Below the pieces are notes generated by a model. The model had not been told where the DNA came from, did not search any database, and saw nothing but the letters and a program-made list of their open reading frames with translations. Below, piece after piece: positions 1 through 6,961 of a stretch of DNA of 11,842 bases (the first letter of the stretch is position 1; every line of letters begins with the position of its first letter). Source of the stretch: Bacillota bacterium (lineage in GTDB: Bacteria; Bacillota_A; Clostridia; Lachnospirales; Lachnospiraceae); the NCBI GenBank assembly GCA_023443925.1, contig JAEZSL010000170.1:1-11842 (forward strand). The letters run 5' to 3'. The position numbers and the translations under genes were made by a program.

Positions 1-52
1 CCCCTGCAATCAGTTTTAGCAGCGTAAGCAGCAGCTCCGGGAAAGAGGTTAT

Positions 53-727
53 ATGGAATATTATAATACCATTCCCATTGCCGAGGTCAGAACCATATTT
101 CTGGATTATGACGGTACTCTCCATGACAGTCTGAAAATATATGCCAGAGCTTTTAAAAAAGCCTATGCGTATCTTGTAAAGGAAGGCCTTGCCGAGGAGA
201 GAGAGTGGACTGATAAAGAAATCAGTTACTGGCTGGGTTATAATGCAAAAGATATGTGGAAAGATTTCAAACCGGACCTTGGACCGGAACTGCGGCAGTA
301 TTGCAGCAATATGATCGGCAGCGAAATGAAACGGCTGATCGAGGAGGGGGAACCGGTTTTATATGAGGGTGCCCTGGATACCCTGGCTTATCTTAAAAAC
401 AAAGGCTATCAGCTGGTTTTTATCAGTAACTGCAATTATTATTACATGGATAACCATCGGAAATTATTCCGTTTAGACCGGTATTTTAAGGACTTTATCT
501 GTTCAGAGGACCATGGTTTCCTGCCGAAATATGAAATATTAAATTCAATGAAGTCCCGGTATAAAGAGAAAATGGTCATCATTGGCGACCGTAAGCAGGA
601 TATGGAGGCCGGCAGCCGAAACGGAATCTATACCATAGGCTGCAAATACGGTTATGCCAGAAAGGATGAATTAAAGGAAGCGGATATATTAATAGACCGT
701 ATAAGTGATTTATTGAATCTCTTTTAA
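53..727 (+). CDS. HAD-superfamily hydrolase, phosphoglycolate phosphatase-like
   Basis: A 224-residue protein with the four haloacid dehalogenase motifs in order. Motif I is DYDGTLHDS (nucleophile Asp18, acid/base Asp20), motif II is FISN with Ser125, motif III is Lys159 and motif IV is IIGDRKQD with Asp179 and Asp183 for Mg2+. The stretch between motif I and residue ~105 is helical in character and fits a C1 cap, as in phosphoglycolate phosphatase, PpaX and beta-phosphoglucomutase relatives. It is probably a cytosolic small-molecule phosphatase; the substrate cannot be read from sequence. The start is supported by AAAGAGG at 42-48, although the spacing is short. A TAA in frame 1 at 25-27 could end an upstream gene, which would make this a downstream operon member. 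No obvious terminator follows. Family assignment is firm; specificity is open. Confidence 0.9.
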   Translation: MEYYNTIPIAEVRTIFLDYDGTLHDSLKIYARAFKKAYAYLVKEGLAEEREWTDKEISYWLGYNAKDMWKDFKPDLGPELRQYCSNMIGSEMKRLIEEGEPVLYEGALDTLAYLKNKGYQLVFISNCNYYYMDNHRKLFRLDRYFKDFICSEDHGFLPKYEILNSMKSRYKEKMVIIGDRKQDMEAGSRNGIYTIGCKYGYARKDELKEADILIDRISDLLNLF

Positions 728-749
728 TTATCTTAATCCTATAGCAGCT

Positions 750-792
750 ATTATAACGTTTATAATATCAAGATTATTCTGAATAGAATAAT
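750..792. repeat. Two adjacent AT-rich palindromes
   Basis: ATTATAA-CGT-TTATAAT (750-766) is followed closely by ATTATTCT-GAAT-AGAATAAT (773-792). Both are perfect inverted repeats. Neither is followed by a T-run, so they are poor intrinsic terminators for the HAD gene. They could be operator sites upstream of the ABC/two-component operon or weak mRNA-end hairpins. Role unknown. Confidence 0.5.
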
Positions 793-818
793 GTAATCAG
801 AACACATACAAATTTTTT

Positions 819-879
819 ATTCATAATTATTCATAATTTCCCTCTTTTTATTTAAAATTCATACGGTAAGATGTATGAT
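819..879 (+). promoter_or_regulatory. Candidate promoter of the ABC/two-component operon with phased direct repeat
   Basis: A -35-like TTTAAA (851-856), a 17-bp spacer and a -10-like TATGAT (874-879) form a reasonable sigma-A promoter. Just upstream, TCATAATT occurs twice exactly 10 bp apart (821-828 and 831-838). That arrangement is typical of OmpR/PhoB-family response regulators, which bind head-to-tail half-sites about one helical turn apart. An OmpR-family regulator is encoded in this operon, so autoregulation is plausible but inferred. A second short direct repeat, AATGTT-N4-AATGTT, lies downstream of the -10. Confidence 0.45.
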
Positions 880-901
880 AACAGTTAATGTTCCCCAATG
901 T

Positions 902-1046
902 TAAAAACTGTCAGCCACTGTTTTCCATAATGGAAATTAGTTTCTGGGCAGTTTTGCAGACAGATCTGCAAAATGCAAGGGGTATGGTTGAAAAAACAAA
1001 AGCAGTTTTTTCAATATCCTGATTTGTATGTGCGCCAGTGCGCACA
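902..1046 (+). promoter_or_regulatory. Hairpin-rich 5' leader of the ABC permease mRNA
   Basis: Between the candidate promoter and the chosen permease start lie consecutive perfect inverted repeats. They are TTTCCAT-A-ATGGAAA; TTTTGCAGA-CAGA-TCTGCAAAA (952-973); TTGAAAAAAC-N7-GTTTTTTCAA (988-1014); and TGTGCGC-CAGT-GCGCACA (1029-1046). An outer AAAACTG...CAGTTTT pair (904-955) can enclose the first. The last hairpin ends about 20 nt before the permease ribosome binding site. The pairings are directly visible; a regulatory role in mRNA stability, attenuation or translation is inference. I do not recognise a known riboswitch class here. Confidence 0.5.
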
Positions 1047-1077
1047 GATGGGCGTTAAAATGAAAAGAGGGATTTTT

Positions 1078-3387
1078 ATGTGGATGAAAAAGTTAAGGCA
1101 GAGAAAATTGCAGTCAGTACTTATTTTTGTAATTGTATTTGTATGTTCCATATTAATGACCAGTTCCATGGTAATAATGACTTCTCTGCAGGAGCCTTAC
1201 CAGGAATTAATAAAGGAATGTAATTCACCGGAAGTAAAAATCTATCCTATGGCCATGTCCGAAGAGGAGCTGGGGCAGCTAAAGGTGCGCTTTGAGGCCT
1301 TGGATTCCTGTGAATGGGCCGACACGGTCAGGTATCATTACCTGACGGAAAAGTTATATGTAAAAGATGTGGTATTGAAAGGTTTTTTTAATTTGTCGGA
1401 ATATAAAGAAGCGATTCATGGACAATACCGGCTTATAAGCGGTGAAATGAAAAAACCCGGTGAGGGGGAATGCATCATTCCTTCCGTACTGGCCAATTCA
1501 AGAGATATTCAGATCGGAGGGTCCCTGCTTATCTCCGGGATGAACGGTGATCTTGTATATAAGGTAATAGCCGTGTACACCGAACCCTATAATATGAGCC
1601 AGGCCAGTGATAACGAAATCCTGGTTGGAACCATACCAAAGGGGCTGCCGGTGAAACAGTACCTGTCTGTTTATGGAAGAAACAATACCAGGGGAAGCGA
1701 TATCATCAGTGAATACCGGGAAAAGAATAACGGTATTTTAGAAGGAAGAGGAGAGACCCTGGAGGCAAGGGTCAGTAACAATTCCATTACGGAAAATATT
1801 CTGGGAGGCATTTTATTTAGTATCAGTCTGCTGATTTTAGTTGTAAGCGGTATTATGATCCGGTATATGATAAGAAATGCTTTATTATGTGATAAAAAAA
1901 CCGTGGCGATTTATAAAACCATAGGTTACAGCAACAGCGATCTTACCGGAATCTACTTAAAATTATACCTGTTTATTGTGGCGGCCGGAAGCATAACCGG
2001 AGCGGCTGCATCTTTTTTAATCTCAGACGGTTTTATAACGCAAACCTTCCGTAATCTGGGAAAAGTAAAAACCAATGGCTCACTGCTGCCCGGGCTTTTT
2101 TGCATTGTTGTAATATTGGGTTTTGTTCTGTTTCAGGTATATGGGGTGCTAAGGAAGTTAAAGGATATGAAGCCGGTAGTTATTTTCAGCGGGAAGGAAG
2201 CAGAACTCGGGAAAAAGCATCAGAAGCGTTATTTATTTTCTGAAAAGTTCGGCTTTTCTCCCCTGGGCATCGCAGTGAGAATGCTGCAAAGGGATAAAAA
2301 AAATACCGGTTATATCATTTTAACCTGTGTGGTATCCATCTACTGTGTCAATTTTGCACTGTCCTGTTTAACCATTGTTAGCAGTATGATAGAGAAGAAT
2401 TATTACTGGATTGGTTTTGACAAGCACGATGTCTCCGTCACATCCCTATCCGTGGACCGGTTCCTGCCGGTGGTGGATCAATTAAAAAAGGAATCGGAAA
2501 CCGCAAGGGTAATTCTTACCCTGGATGGTATAAAAATTATGCTGCCCTGGAAAAAAGGAATGGGTGATCCCACAATTCCATCCATGGTCTATGAAACCTA
2601 TGAAGAGATTGACATGCCTTTGTTGGAGGGGAGAAATCCCAGATACAGCAATGAAATTGTAATATCCAGCCTGATTGCTGATGAATTACATAAGAAAATC
2701 GGTGATTATATAGAGGTGAATTTGACAGTAGATAAGAAAGTAAGCCTTCTGGTTACCGGTATTTACCAAAGCTATTATAATATGGGCAGAGGCTGCAGAC
2801 TTTTAGGTTCCACTCTGGAAGAAAATGGTGTGGAGTTTAAGTATGAGGAAGCCTCCGTATATCTAAAACCCGGGGCGGATATCGATAAATATGTCAGTCA
2901 GTATGGCAGTAAGTACAAGGATAGTCTGGATATAATTAAACGCACGGATAAATACAGCACCATAATGAGCACTATCACAGAGCCACAAATAAAAGCCATC
3001 ACGCCATTTATGATATTATCCCTGTTACTTGGAGCTCTCAATATTACAGCAATTATTTACCTTAAGAATAATGATAACCGGAAAGTAAACAGCATTTATC
3101 GGTGCATTGGGTATTCTTCCCATCATCTGATGAAAGCCAATCTATATTTTACCGGGATTGTGGCGGTAATCACCATGGCGATTACCATACCGGTATTTTT
3201 AATTTCCTTTCCGCAGGTCATGATCTTAAGCCTTTCTTTCTTTGGATTTAAAAAATATTTGGTAGATCTCAACCTTACTGCTATGCTGGCAGGGAATTTT
3301 ACCATACTTATGGTGTTTTTAGGAAGTACCCTGCTGTCCTCCGTTTCATTAAAAGGCAGCCATATCAGCGAATTAAATCAGGAATAA
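1078..3387 (+). CDS. FtsX/MacB-type ABC transporter permease, large single-chain form
   Basis: An integral membrane permease of the FtsX/MacB (type VII ABC) fold, about 769 residues from the chosen start. Hydrophobic segments fall near residues 13-34, 242-264, 297-317, 337-357, 411-437, 643-661, 690-715 and 735-755. That is two halves, each with one helix, a ~205-residue soluble domain and three helices, so one chain probably supplies both permease halves. Such transporters usually move substrate or force across the outer face of the membrane (lipids, peptides, antibiotics) rather than forming an import channel. ATG 1078 is chosen because AGAGGG at 1066-1071 sits 6 nt upstream. The frame stays open to an ATG at 973, but that start lies in a strong hairpin and lacks a good ribosome binding site. 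No MacA-like adaptor gene is adjacent. The ATPase gene follows after 22 nt. Confidence 0.88.
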   Translation: MWMKKLRQRKLQSVLIFVIVFVCSILMTSSMVIMTSLQEPYQELIKECNSPEVKIYPMAMSEEELGQLKVRFEALDSCEWADTVRYHYLTEKLYVKDVVLKGFFNLSEYKEAIHGQYRLISGEMKKPGEGECIIPSVLANSRDIQIGGSLLISGMNGDLVYKVIAVYTEPYNMSQASDNEILVGTIPKGLPVKQYLSVYGRNNTRGSDIISEYREKNNGILEGRGETLEARVSNNSITENILGGILFSISLLILVVSGIMIRYMIRNALLCDKKTVAIYKTIGYSNSDLTGIYLKLYLFIVAAGSITGAAASFLISDGFITQTFRNLGKVKTNGSLLPGLFCIVVILGFVLFQVYGVLRKLKDMKPVVIFSGKEAELGKKHQKRYLFSEKFGFSPLGIAVRMLQRDKKNTGYIILTCVVSIYCVNFALSCLTIVSSMIEKNYYWIGFDKHDVSVTSLSVDRFLPVVDQLKKESETARVILTLDGIKIMLPWKKGMGDPTIPSMVYETYEEIDMPLLEGRNPRYSNEIVISSLIADELHKKIGDYIEVNLTVDKKVSLLVTGIYQSYYNMGRGCRLLGSTLEENGVEFKYEEASVYLKPGADIDKYVSQYGSKYKDSLDIIKRTDKYSTIMSTITEPQIKAITPFMILSLLLGALNITAIIYLKNNDNRKVNSIYRCIGYSSHHLMKANLYFTGIVAVITMAITIPVFLISFPQVMILSLSFFGFKKYLVDLNLTAMLAGNFTILMVFLGSTLLSSVSLKGSHISELNQE

Positions 3388-3409
3388 TAAAATAGGGAGG
3401 AAATTCAGT

Positions 3410-4195
3410 ATGAATCATGTTATAATTAAATCAAAATTAGTATGTAAAAGCTACCTGACGGGCGGGGAAGTCAACAATGTAATTAAAAATATGGATCTTG
3501 AGATTTATAAGGAAGATTTTACTGTAATCATGGGCAGTTCTGGTTCCGGCAAGTCAACTCTTTTATATCTGCTAAGCGGAATGGATCAGGTAACCAGCGG
3601 AGAGGTCAGTTTAGGTGATAGAGACATTACCTTTGCAAAAGAAAAAGAACTGGCGGCGCTGCGTAAGGATAAAATCGGTTTTGTGTTTCAGGGAATCAAC
3701 CTGATTCCCGATCTGACCATCCGGGAAAATATAAAAAGTCCTACTTATAAAGCAAAAGGTGCCGGGATGGAAAAAGATACGGCAGAACACCGGCGCCTGC
3801 TGGAAAACCGGATTGATTCTTTGCTTGAGCAGATGGAGCTTACGAAGCACCAGGCGAAGTTTCCGGGGCAGTTATCCGGAGGGCAGAAGCAGAGAGCGGC
3901 AATTTGCCGGGCACTGATAAATCAACCGGATATTTTGTTTGCAGATGAACCTACCGGTGCATTAAACTCCCAGGCAGGTGAAGATGTACTTAATATTTTT
4001 ACCGAAATTCATGGTAACAGCCAGGCAGTAGTTATGGTAACCCATGATTTAAAAGCAGCCGTAAGAGGAAACCGTATTATTTATTTACGCGACGGAAGAG
4101 TTGACGGTGAATTTAGGCTGGATGAATATGATGCAAAGACAGAGGCAGACAGAGAAGCCGTTCTGTATGAGTTTTTAAAGGAACGCGGCTGGTAG
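3410..4195 (+). CDS. ABC transporter ATP-binding protein, MacB/LolD/BceA type
   Basis: A 261-residue cytosolic ATPase with all ABC motifs: Walker A GSSGSGKST (42-50), Q-loop FVFQG (Gln94), signature LSGGQ (155-159), Walker B ILFADE (175-180) and H-loop His212. The D-loop reads GALNS (183-187), with Asn where the family more often has Asp. The overall pattern, including FADEPTGALNS, is that of ATPases partnering FtsX-type permeases. It has a strong GGGAGG (3395-3400) and lies 22 nt after the permease, so the pair should be co-translated; the ATPase would act as a homodimer under the single-chain permease. The ~20 residues between Q-loop and signature (about 111-135) are charged. The response regulator starts 17 nt downstream, linking transport and signalling. 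Confidence 0.93.
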   Translation: MNHVIIKSKLVCKSYLTGGEVNNVIKNMDLEIYKEDFTVIMGSSGSGKSTLLYLLSGMDQVTSGEVSLGDRDITFAKEKELAALRKDKIGFVFQGINLIPDLTIRENIKSPTYKAKGAGMEKDTAEHRRLLENRIDSLLEQMELTKHQAKFPGQLSGGQKQRAAICRALINQPDILFADEPTGALNSQAGEDVLNIFTEIHGNSQAVVMVTHDLKAAVRGNRIIYLRDGRVDGEFRLDEYDAKTEADREAVLYEFLKERGW

Positions 4196-4212
4196 GAAAG
4201 AGGTTTGTTTAA

Positions 4213-4893
4213 ATGCAGACAGTATTAATTATTGAAGATGAAGTGGAACTGGCAGAAATTCTGGGGGATTATCTGGAGGTAGAAGGGTATGCCGTTAAAA
4301 TAGCCTTTGACGGGGAAAAGGGACTGGAACTTTTTAAAACCTGTTCTCCGGATATGGTTCTTTTGGATATTATGCTGCCAAAACTTGACGGTATGACGGT
4401 ATGCAAACGGATACGGCAAACTTCCGAAGTCCCTATATTAATGCTGTCGGCAAAAAACGGAGAGATGGATAAAGTCATCTCCTTAGGTATTGGTGCCGAT
4501 GACTATGTAACAAAACCCTTCAGTCCATTGGAACTGGTGGCAAGAGTAAAAGCCCACTTAAGACGGTATGGAAAGTCAGCTTCTGATTCAGATCCAGAGG
4601 GGCTGAAAGTAGGAAAACTAATTCTGAAAAAAGAAAGCTATACGGCCATAGCCGGTGATGAAGAATTGGAGCTTACCACCAGGGAATTTGAAGTACTGTA
4701 TTTTTTTGCAAGCCACATCAATCAGGTATTTACCAAAGAGCAGATATATGAAAACGTATGGGGAATAAACGAGTATGGTGATATCAGCAGCGTAGCTGTT
4801 TACATAAAGAGGATTCGGGAAAAGTTGTACCGTTACCAGCTGGATTATATTAAAACCGTGTGGGGAGTGGGATATAAGTTATCGGTAACTTAG
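4213..4893 (+). CDS. OmpR/PhoB-family response regulator
   Basis: A 226-residue two-domain transcription factor. The receiver domain (about 1-118) has the acidic pair Glu8/Asp9, phospho-acceptor Asp52 in VLLDIMLP, Ser79 and Lys101 in KPF. The C-terminal winged helix (about 130-225) has the ELTTREFEVL and VYIKRIREKL segments and ends in the usual VWGVGYKL. It is expected to bind DNA as a dimer on direct repeats after phosphorylation by the downstream kinase. AAAGAGG precedes the ATG by about 9 nt, and the gene lies 17 nt after the ATPase. Direct repeats found upstream of the permease (821-838) and of the kinase (4947-5014) are its most obvious candidate targets; they differ in sequence, so at most one may be a true site. 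Confidence 0.94.
   Translation: MQTVLIIEDEVELAEILGDYLEVEGYAVKIAFDGEKGLELFKTCSPDMVLLDIMLPKLDGMTVCKRIRQTSEVPILMLSAKNGEMDKVISLGIGADDYVTKPFSPLELVARVKAHLRRYGKSASDSDPEGLKVGKLILKKESYTAIAGDEELELTTREFEVLYFFASHINQVFTKEQIYENVWGINEYGDISSVAVYIKRIREKLYRYQLDYIKTVWGVGYKLSVT
4877..4892 (+). other. Small hairpin at the end of the response-regulator gene
   Basis: AAGTTA-TCGG-TAACTT is a perfect 6-bp inverted repeat spanning the last codons and the stop of the response regulator. With no T-run directly after it, it is unlikely to be an efficient terminator. It could protect the upstream mRNA 3' end or partly separate kinase expression from the operon. Confidence 0.3.
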
Positions 4894-4918
4894 TCTGATT
4901 GGGGTATGGAAAGTAATA

Positions 4919-5014
4919 TTAAACGGTATATATGAGGTCTTTTTTTGTAAACGGAATATATATCGGTAAGTGCTTTTGTTGTAAACGGATTATATATCAG
5001 TAAGTGCTTTTGCT
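4919..5014 (+). repeat. 34-bp tandem direct repeats upstream of the kinase promoter
   Basis: Two copies of a 34-bp unit lie end to end at 4947-4980 and 4981-5014. Each begins GTAAACGG and runs through a TATATATC core to GTAAGTGCTTTTG. They differ at only three positions. A shorter, degenerate relative (TTAAACGGTATATATGAG) lies just upstream at 4919-4936. The last copy ends at the -10 box of the kinase promoter, so the units are placed like activator or repressor sites. Confidence 0.8.
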
Positions 5015-5019
5015 ATAAT
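4991..5019 (+). promoter_or_regulatory. Extended -10 promoter for the histidine kinase gene
   Basis: TGCTATAAT at 5011-5019 is a perfect extended -10 (TGnTATAAT). At the expected -35 distance (4991-4996) there is only TATATA, a poor match, and it lies inside the third repeat copy. A strong -10 with a weak -35 buried in direct repeats suggests an activator-dependent or autoregulated promoter. The kinase can therefore be transcribed separately from the transporter and regulator genes. Confidence 0.55.
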
Positions 5020-5173
5020 AGAATAAATAAATTGCAGCAGCAGTACAGCTGAATGTAGATTCACAGCAGGGCTTCTCTGTGATATCTTTTTCGTTACGTG
5101 ATATCAGATGGAGTCTGGCAGGCACAAAACAGTGTTTGTTTTAAGCTATAAATATAATTACATGGGAGATGTT
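5020..5173 (+). promoter_or_regulatory. Kinase 5' leader with inverted repeats
   Basis: The ~150-nt leader contains TCACAG...CTGTGA (5060-5082) and two identical GTGATATC words at 5079-5086 and 5098-5105, whose GATATC cores can pair with each other. No small ORF with a good ribosome binding site is evident. This may be a structured leader; function unknown. Confidence 0.3.
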
Positions 5174-6631
5174 ATGAAAAACCATACCATACTCAGAAAT
5201 GAAATCGTTATTCAAATTATCATTATACTTTTTCTGACCGGCTCCATATGCATCAGCATTTATAATTTCGAAAATTATAAGGAGCTGTCTTTTTATAATC
5301 AGGCCAGAATCCTGGCGGCAGATGAATTAAAAGCCATTGAGACGGCTATGAACCAGTCGGAATATGGCCTGTCTCTGGCTCCGGTTGAGGCCGGAAGATA
5401 TCCTTATGTTCTCCTGGATTTAGAGGGCAAAGTATTAAATAACTCTAAGAAATTTGATTTGAAATCAGGCGATTATGTTAATTTAAAAGAGGTCGTTCAG
5501 TTTGACAATAGTTTTTATCAGGAGAATAAGAAAGATGTTCGGGCTGCTTTTGTAATTAGCAGCAGAAGCAAAACCTTTCAGCCTGAGGGGGAAACAAGGG
5601 ATAGCGTTACCGGATTTGTCCTGTTTTTAATACCCAGGGAAGATATGGCGGGTTTAAGTGGTGTCCGGTTAAATCTTTTTTTGTTTATGCCGGTTCTGGC
5701 AGCAGTTTTTTTGACGGTTCTCTTATTTCTTTACCGTACCGTTTATTTAAAACACCATATCCTGGCTCCAATGAAAGAGATCGGAGAATCGGCCCAGGCA
5801 ATCCTTTCCGGTAATTATGATATTCCGGTAGTTAAAATCCAGGGAAATAACCTAAATCTCAATGAAGTGGATGAATTGACCTTTGGATTTGAGTTGATGC
5901 GGGATAAATTAAAGGAAAACAAAGAGAAGGAAGAAAGACTGAAACGTTCCCAAAAGGAATTAATCTCCTGCATTTCCCATGATTTAAAGACTCCCATCTC
6001 CACAATTAAGGCCTATAGTGAGGGGTTACGGGACGGTCTGGCGGACACACCGGAAAAGAAAGAAAAATATTATGCAATATTAGTAAAAAAAGCGGAACTG
6101 CTGAACCACATGATAAGTGATTTGCTGGAACATTCCAATGCAGAGTTGAATGAGCTAAAGATTATAAAAAAGGAGCATTACTTTTTAGAATATCTATATA
6201 AACTGGAGAAAGATATGAGAGAACTGGCGGAATCCCGGGGGTTTCTCTTTGAGTGTATAAAATCTGTGCCGGATATTTTGGTAAATATGGATGAAAACCG
6301 GATTACTCAGGTTATAACTAATCTGATCGAGAATAGCATAAAATATACAAATTCAAACGGTGGTTTTATTCGGCTCAAAACAGATTATGACAATGTAAAT
6401 CATCAAATTTCTGTATCAGTTAAAGATAATGGCAGCGGTATCAGCACGGAAGATATCCCCTATGTGTTTGATTTGTTTTACCGGGCCGAGAAGTCAAGAA
6501 CCATGAGTATTCCGGGTTCCGGGCTTGGACTGTCCATATGTAAATATATTATCGAACAGCATGGAGGCACCATAAGCTTAAACAGCAGAGCAGGTGAAGG
6601 TACAGAATTTATCTTTACTATCAATGAGTAG
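5174..6631 (+). CDS. Membrane sensor histidine kinase, HAMP/HisKA/HATPase_c
   Basis: About 485 residues from the chosen start. A membrane helix (~10-32) is followed by an extracytoplasmic sensor of ~130 residues containing YPYVLLDLEGKVL, which resembles a PAS/Cache-like strand pattern. A second helix (~167-190) leads into a HAMP linker (~192-248). The H-box ISHDLKTP carries His269. The ATPase domain has N-box NLIENSIKYTN (~383), G1 box DNGSG (~418) and G2 box GSGLGL (~448). It should phosphorylate the OmpR-type regulator encoded upstream. ATG 5174 is preferred because GGGAGA (5164-5169) lies 4 nt upstream; the in-frame ATG at 5108 lacks a ribosome binding site. The large external sensor distinguishes it from the short intramembrane BceS-type kinases that usually partner BceAB transporters. 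Confidence 0.92.
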   Translation: MKNHTILRNEIVIQIIIILFLTGSICISIYNFENYKELSFYNQARILAADELKAIETAMNQSEYGLSLAPVEAGRYPYVLLDLEGKVLNNSKKFDLKSGDYVNLKEVVQFDNSFYQENKKDVRAAFVISSRSKTFQPEGETRDSVTGFVLFLIPREDMAGLSGVRLNLFLFMPVLAAVFLTVLLFLYRTVYLKHHILAPMKEIGESAQAILSGNYDIPVVKIQGNNLNLNEVDELTFGFELMRDKLKENKEKEERLKRSQKELISCISHDLKTPISTIKAYSEGLRDGLADTPEKKEKYYAILVKKAELLNHMISDLLEHSNAELNELKIIKKEHYFLEYLYKLEKDMRELAESRGFLFECIKSVPDILVNMDENRITQVITNLIENSIKYTNSNGGFIRLKTDYDNVNHQISVSVKDNGSGISTEDIPYVFDLFYRAEKSRTMSIPGSGLGLSICKYIIEQHGGTISLNSRAGEGTEFIFTINE

Positions 6632-6663
6632 CGGTTTTAGAATTTAAGTTATAGTTAAAAAAT

Positions 6664-6697
6664 AAACAATCTTTTTGGAGGCTTAAAGAGGTTGTTT
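6664..6697 (+). terminator. Hairpin after the histidine kinase gene, possible terminator
   Basis: The arms 6664-6676 and 6685-6697 pair over 13 positions, including two G-U pairs, around an 8-nt GGAGGCTT loop. The run of T after the stem is short (TTTTGA, partly in the stem), so as an intrinsic terminator it is moderate. It is the best candidate for ending the transporter/two-component transcript, 33 nt after the kinase stop. GGAGG in the loop is not followed by an ORF. Confidence 0.45.
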
Positions 6698-6711
6698 TGA
6701 TAAGATTAATT

Positions 6712-6734
6712 TTGATAATGAACACCATTATCAA
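6712..6734. promoter_or_regulatory. Near-consensus Fur box upstream of hydE
   Basis: TTGATAATG-AACAC-CATTATCAA is a perfect 9-bp inverted repeat. The 19-bp core GATAATGAACACCATTATC (6714-6732) matches the classical Fur box GATAATGATAATCATTATC at 16 of 19 positions. It lies ~65 bp upstream of the best hydE promoter and there is no divergent gene. It could therefore act on a further promoter overlapping it (GATAAT at 6714-6719 is a possible -10) or affect the hydE promoter from upstream. PerR or Zur, related regulators, could also use it. Confidence 0.65.
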
Positions 6735-6796
6735 TTAAACCCTGAATTAGCAGTCTTATTTTAATCTTATTTTATATACGATTCATTTATTTACTA

Positions 6797-6825
6797 TTTA
6801 CTTCAAATAGAATAAGGTGTATAAT
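6797..6825 (+). promoter_or_regulatory. Sigma-A-type promoter for the hydE leader and hydE-hydG
   Basis: TTTACT (6797-6802), a 17-bp spacer and a perfect TATAAT (6820-6825) predict transcription from about 6832. The start would lie ~130 nt before the structured leader and ~450 nt before hydE. It is the best promoter-like sequence in the 652-bp gap between the kinase and hydE. Confidence 0.6.
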
Positions 6826-6836
6826 AAGGCTATAAG

Positions 6837-6854
6837 TTGTTAATAAAATAACAA
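6837..6854. promoter_or_regulatory. Rex (NADH/NAD+ sensing repressor) operator
   Basis: TTGTTAATAAAATAACAA matches the Rex consensus TTGTTAA-N4-TTAACAA at 13 of 14 defined positions with exact spacing. It begins about 5 nt after the predicted transcription start, an ideal place for repression. Rex is known in clostridia to repress fermentation and hydrogen-metabolism genes until NADH accumulates, which fits a hydrogenase maturase operon. The rex gene itself is not in the window. Confidence 0.65.
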
Positions 6855-6873
6855 TTATCATATAACGTATTCC

Positions 6874-6890
6874 TGTTAATGTTATTAACT
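6874..6890. promoter_or_regulatory. Second palindrome downstream of the Rex-like site
   Basis: GTTAAT-GTT-ATTAAC (6875-6889) is a perfect inverted repeat resembling the Rex half-site, but the TGTTAA/TTAAC halves are one base further apart than the Rex consensus allows. It may be a secondary operator or an RNA hairpin in the leader. Confidence 0.3.
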
Positions 6891-6961
6891 CGAAATCAAA
6901 GAACTTTATAATTACGAATCAATTTATTAAATTATTTTAATAATAAAATCAAATAAAAAGT

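Noticed and set aside
1..52. End of an upstream gene at the left edge
   Set aside because: A TAA at 25-27 in frame 1 would end a peptide 26 nt before the HAD gene, but eight codons are too few to support a call; frame 3 is also open into the HAD gene.
973..1077. N-terminal extension of the ABC permease from ATG 973
   Set aside because: The ATG lies in the right arm of a 9-bp hairpin, lacks a ribosome binding site, and adds ~35 residues before the expected first membrane helix; ATG 1078 has AGAGGG 6 nt upstream. ATG 1060 is a less likely alternative.
4947..5014. 34-bp repeats as a CRISPR array
   Set aside because: The units abut directly without unique spacers and end at a promoter -10; there are only two good copies and no cas genes.
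5108..5173. N-terminal extension of the histidine kinase from ATG 5108
   Set aside because: No ribosome binding site; ATG 5174 has GGGAGA upstream and places the first membrane helix normally.
6874..6890. GTTAATGTTATTAAC as a second Rex operator
   Set aside because: Half-sites are one base too far apart for the Rex consensus; kept only as a palindrome.
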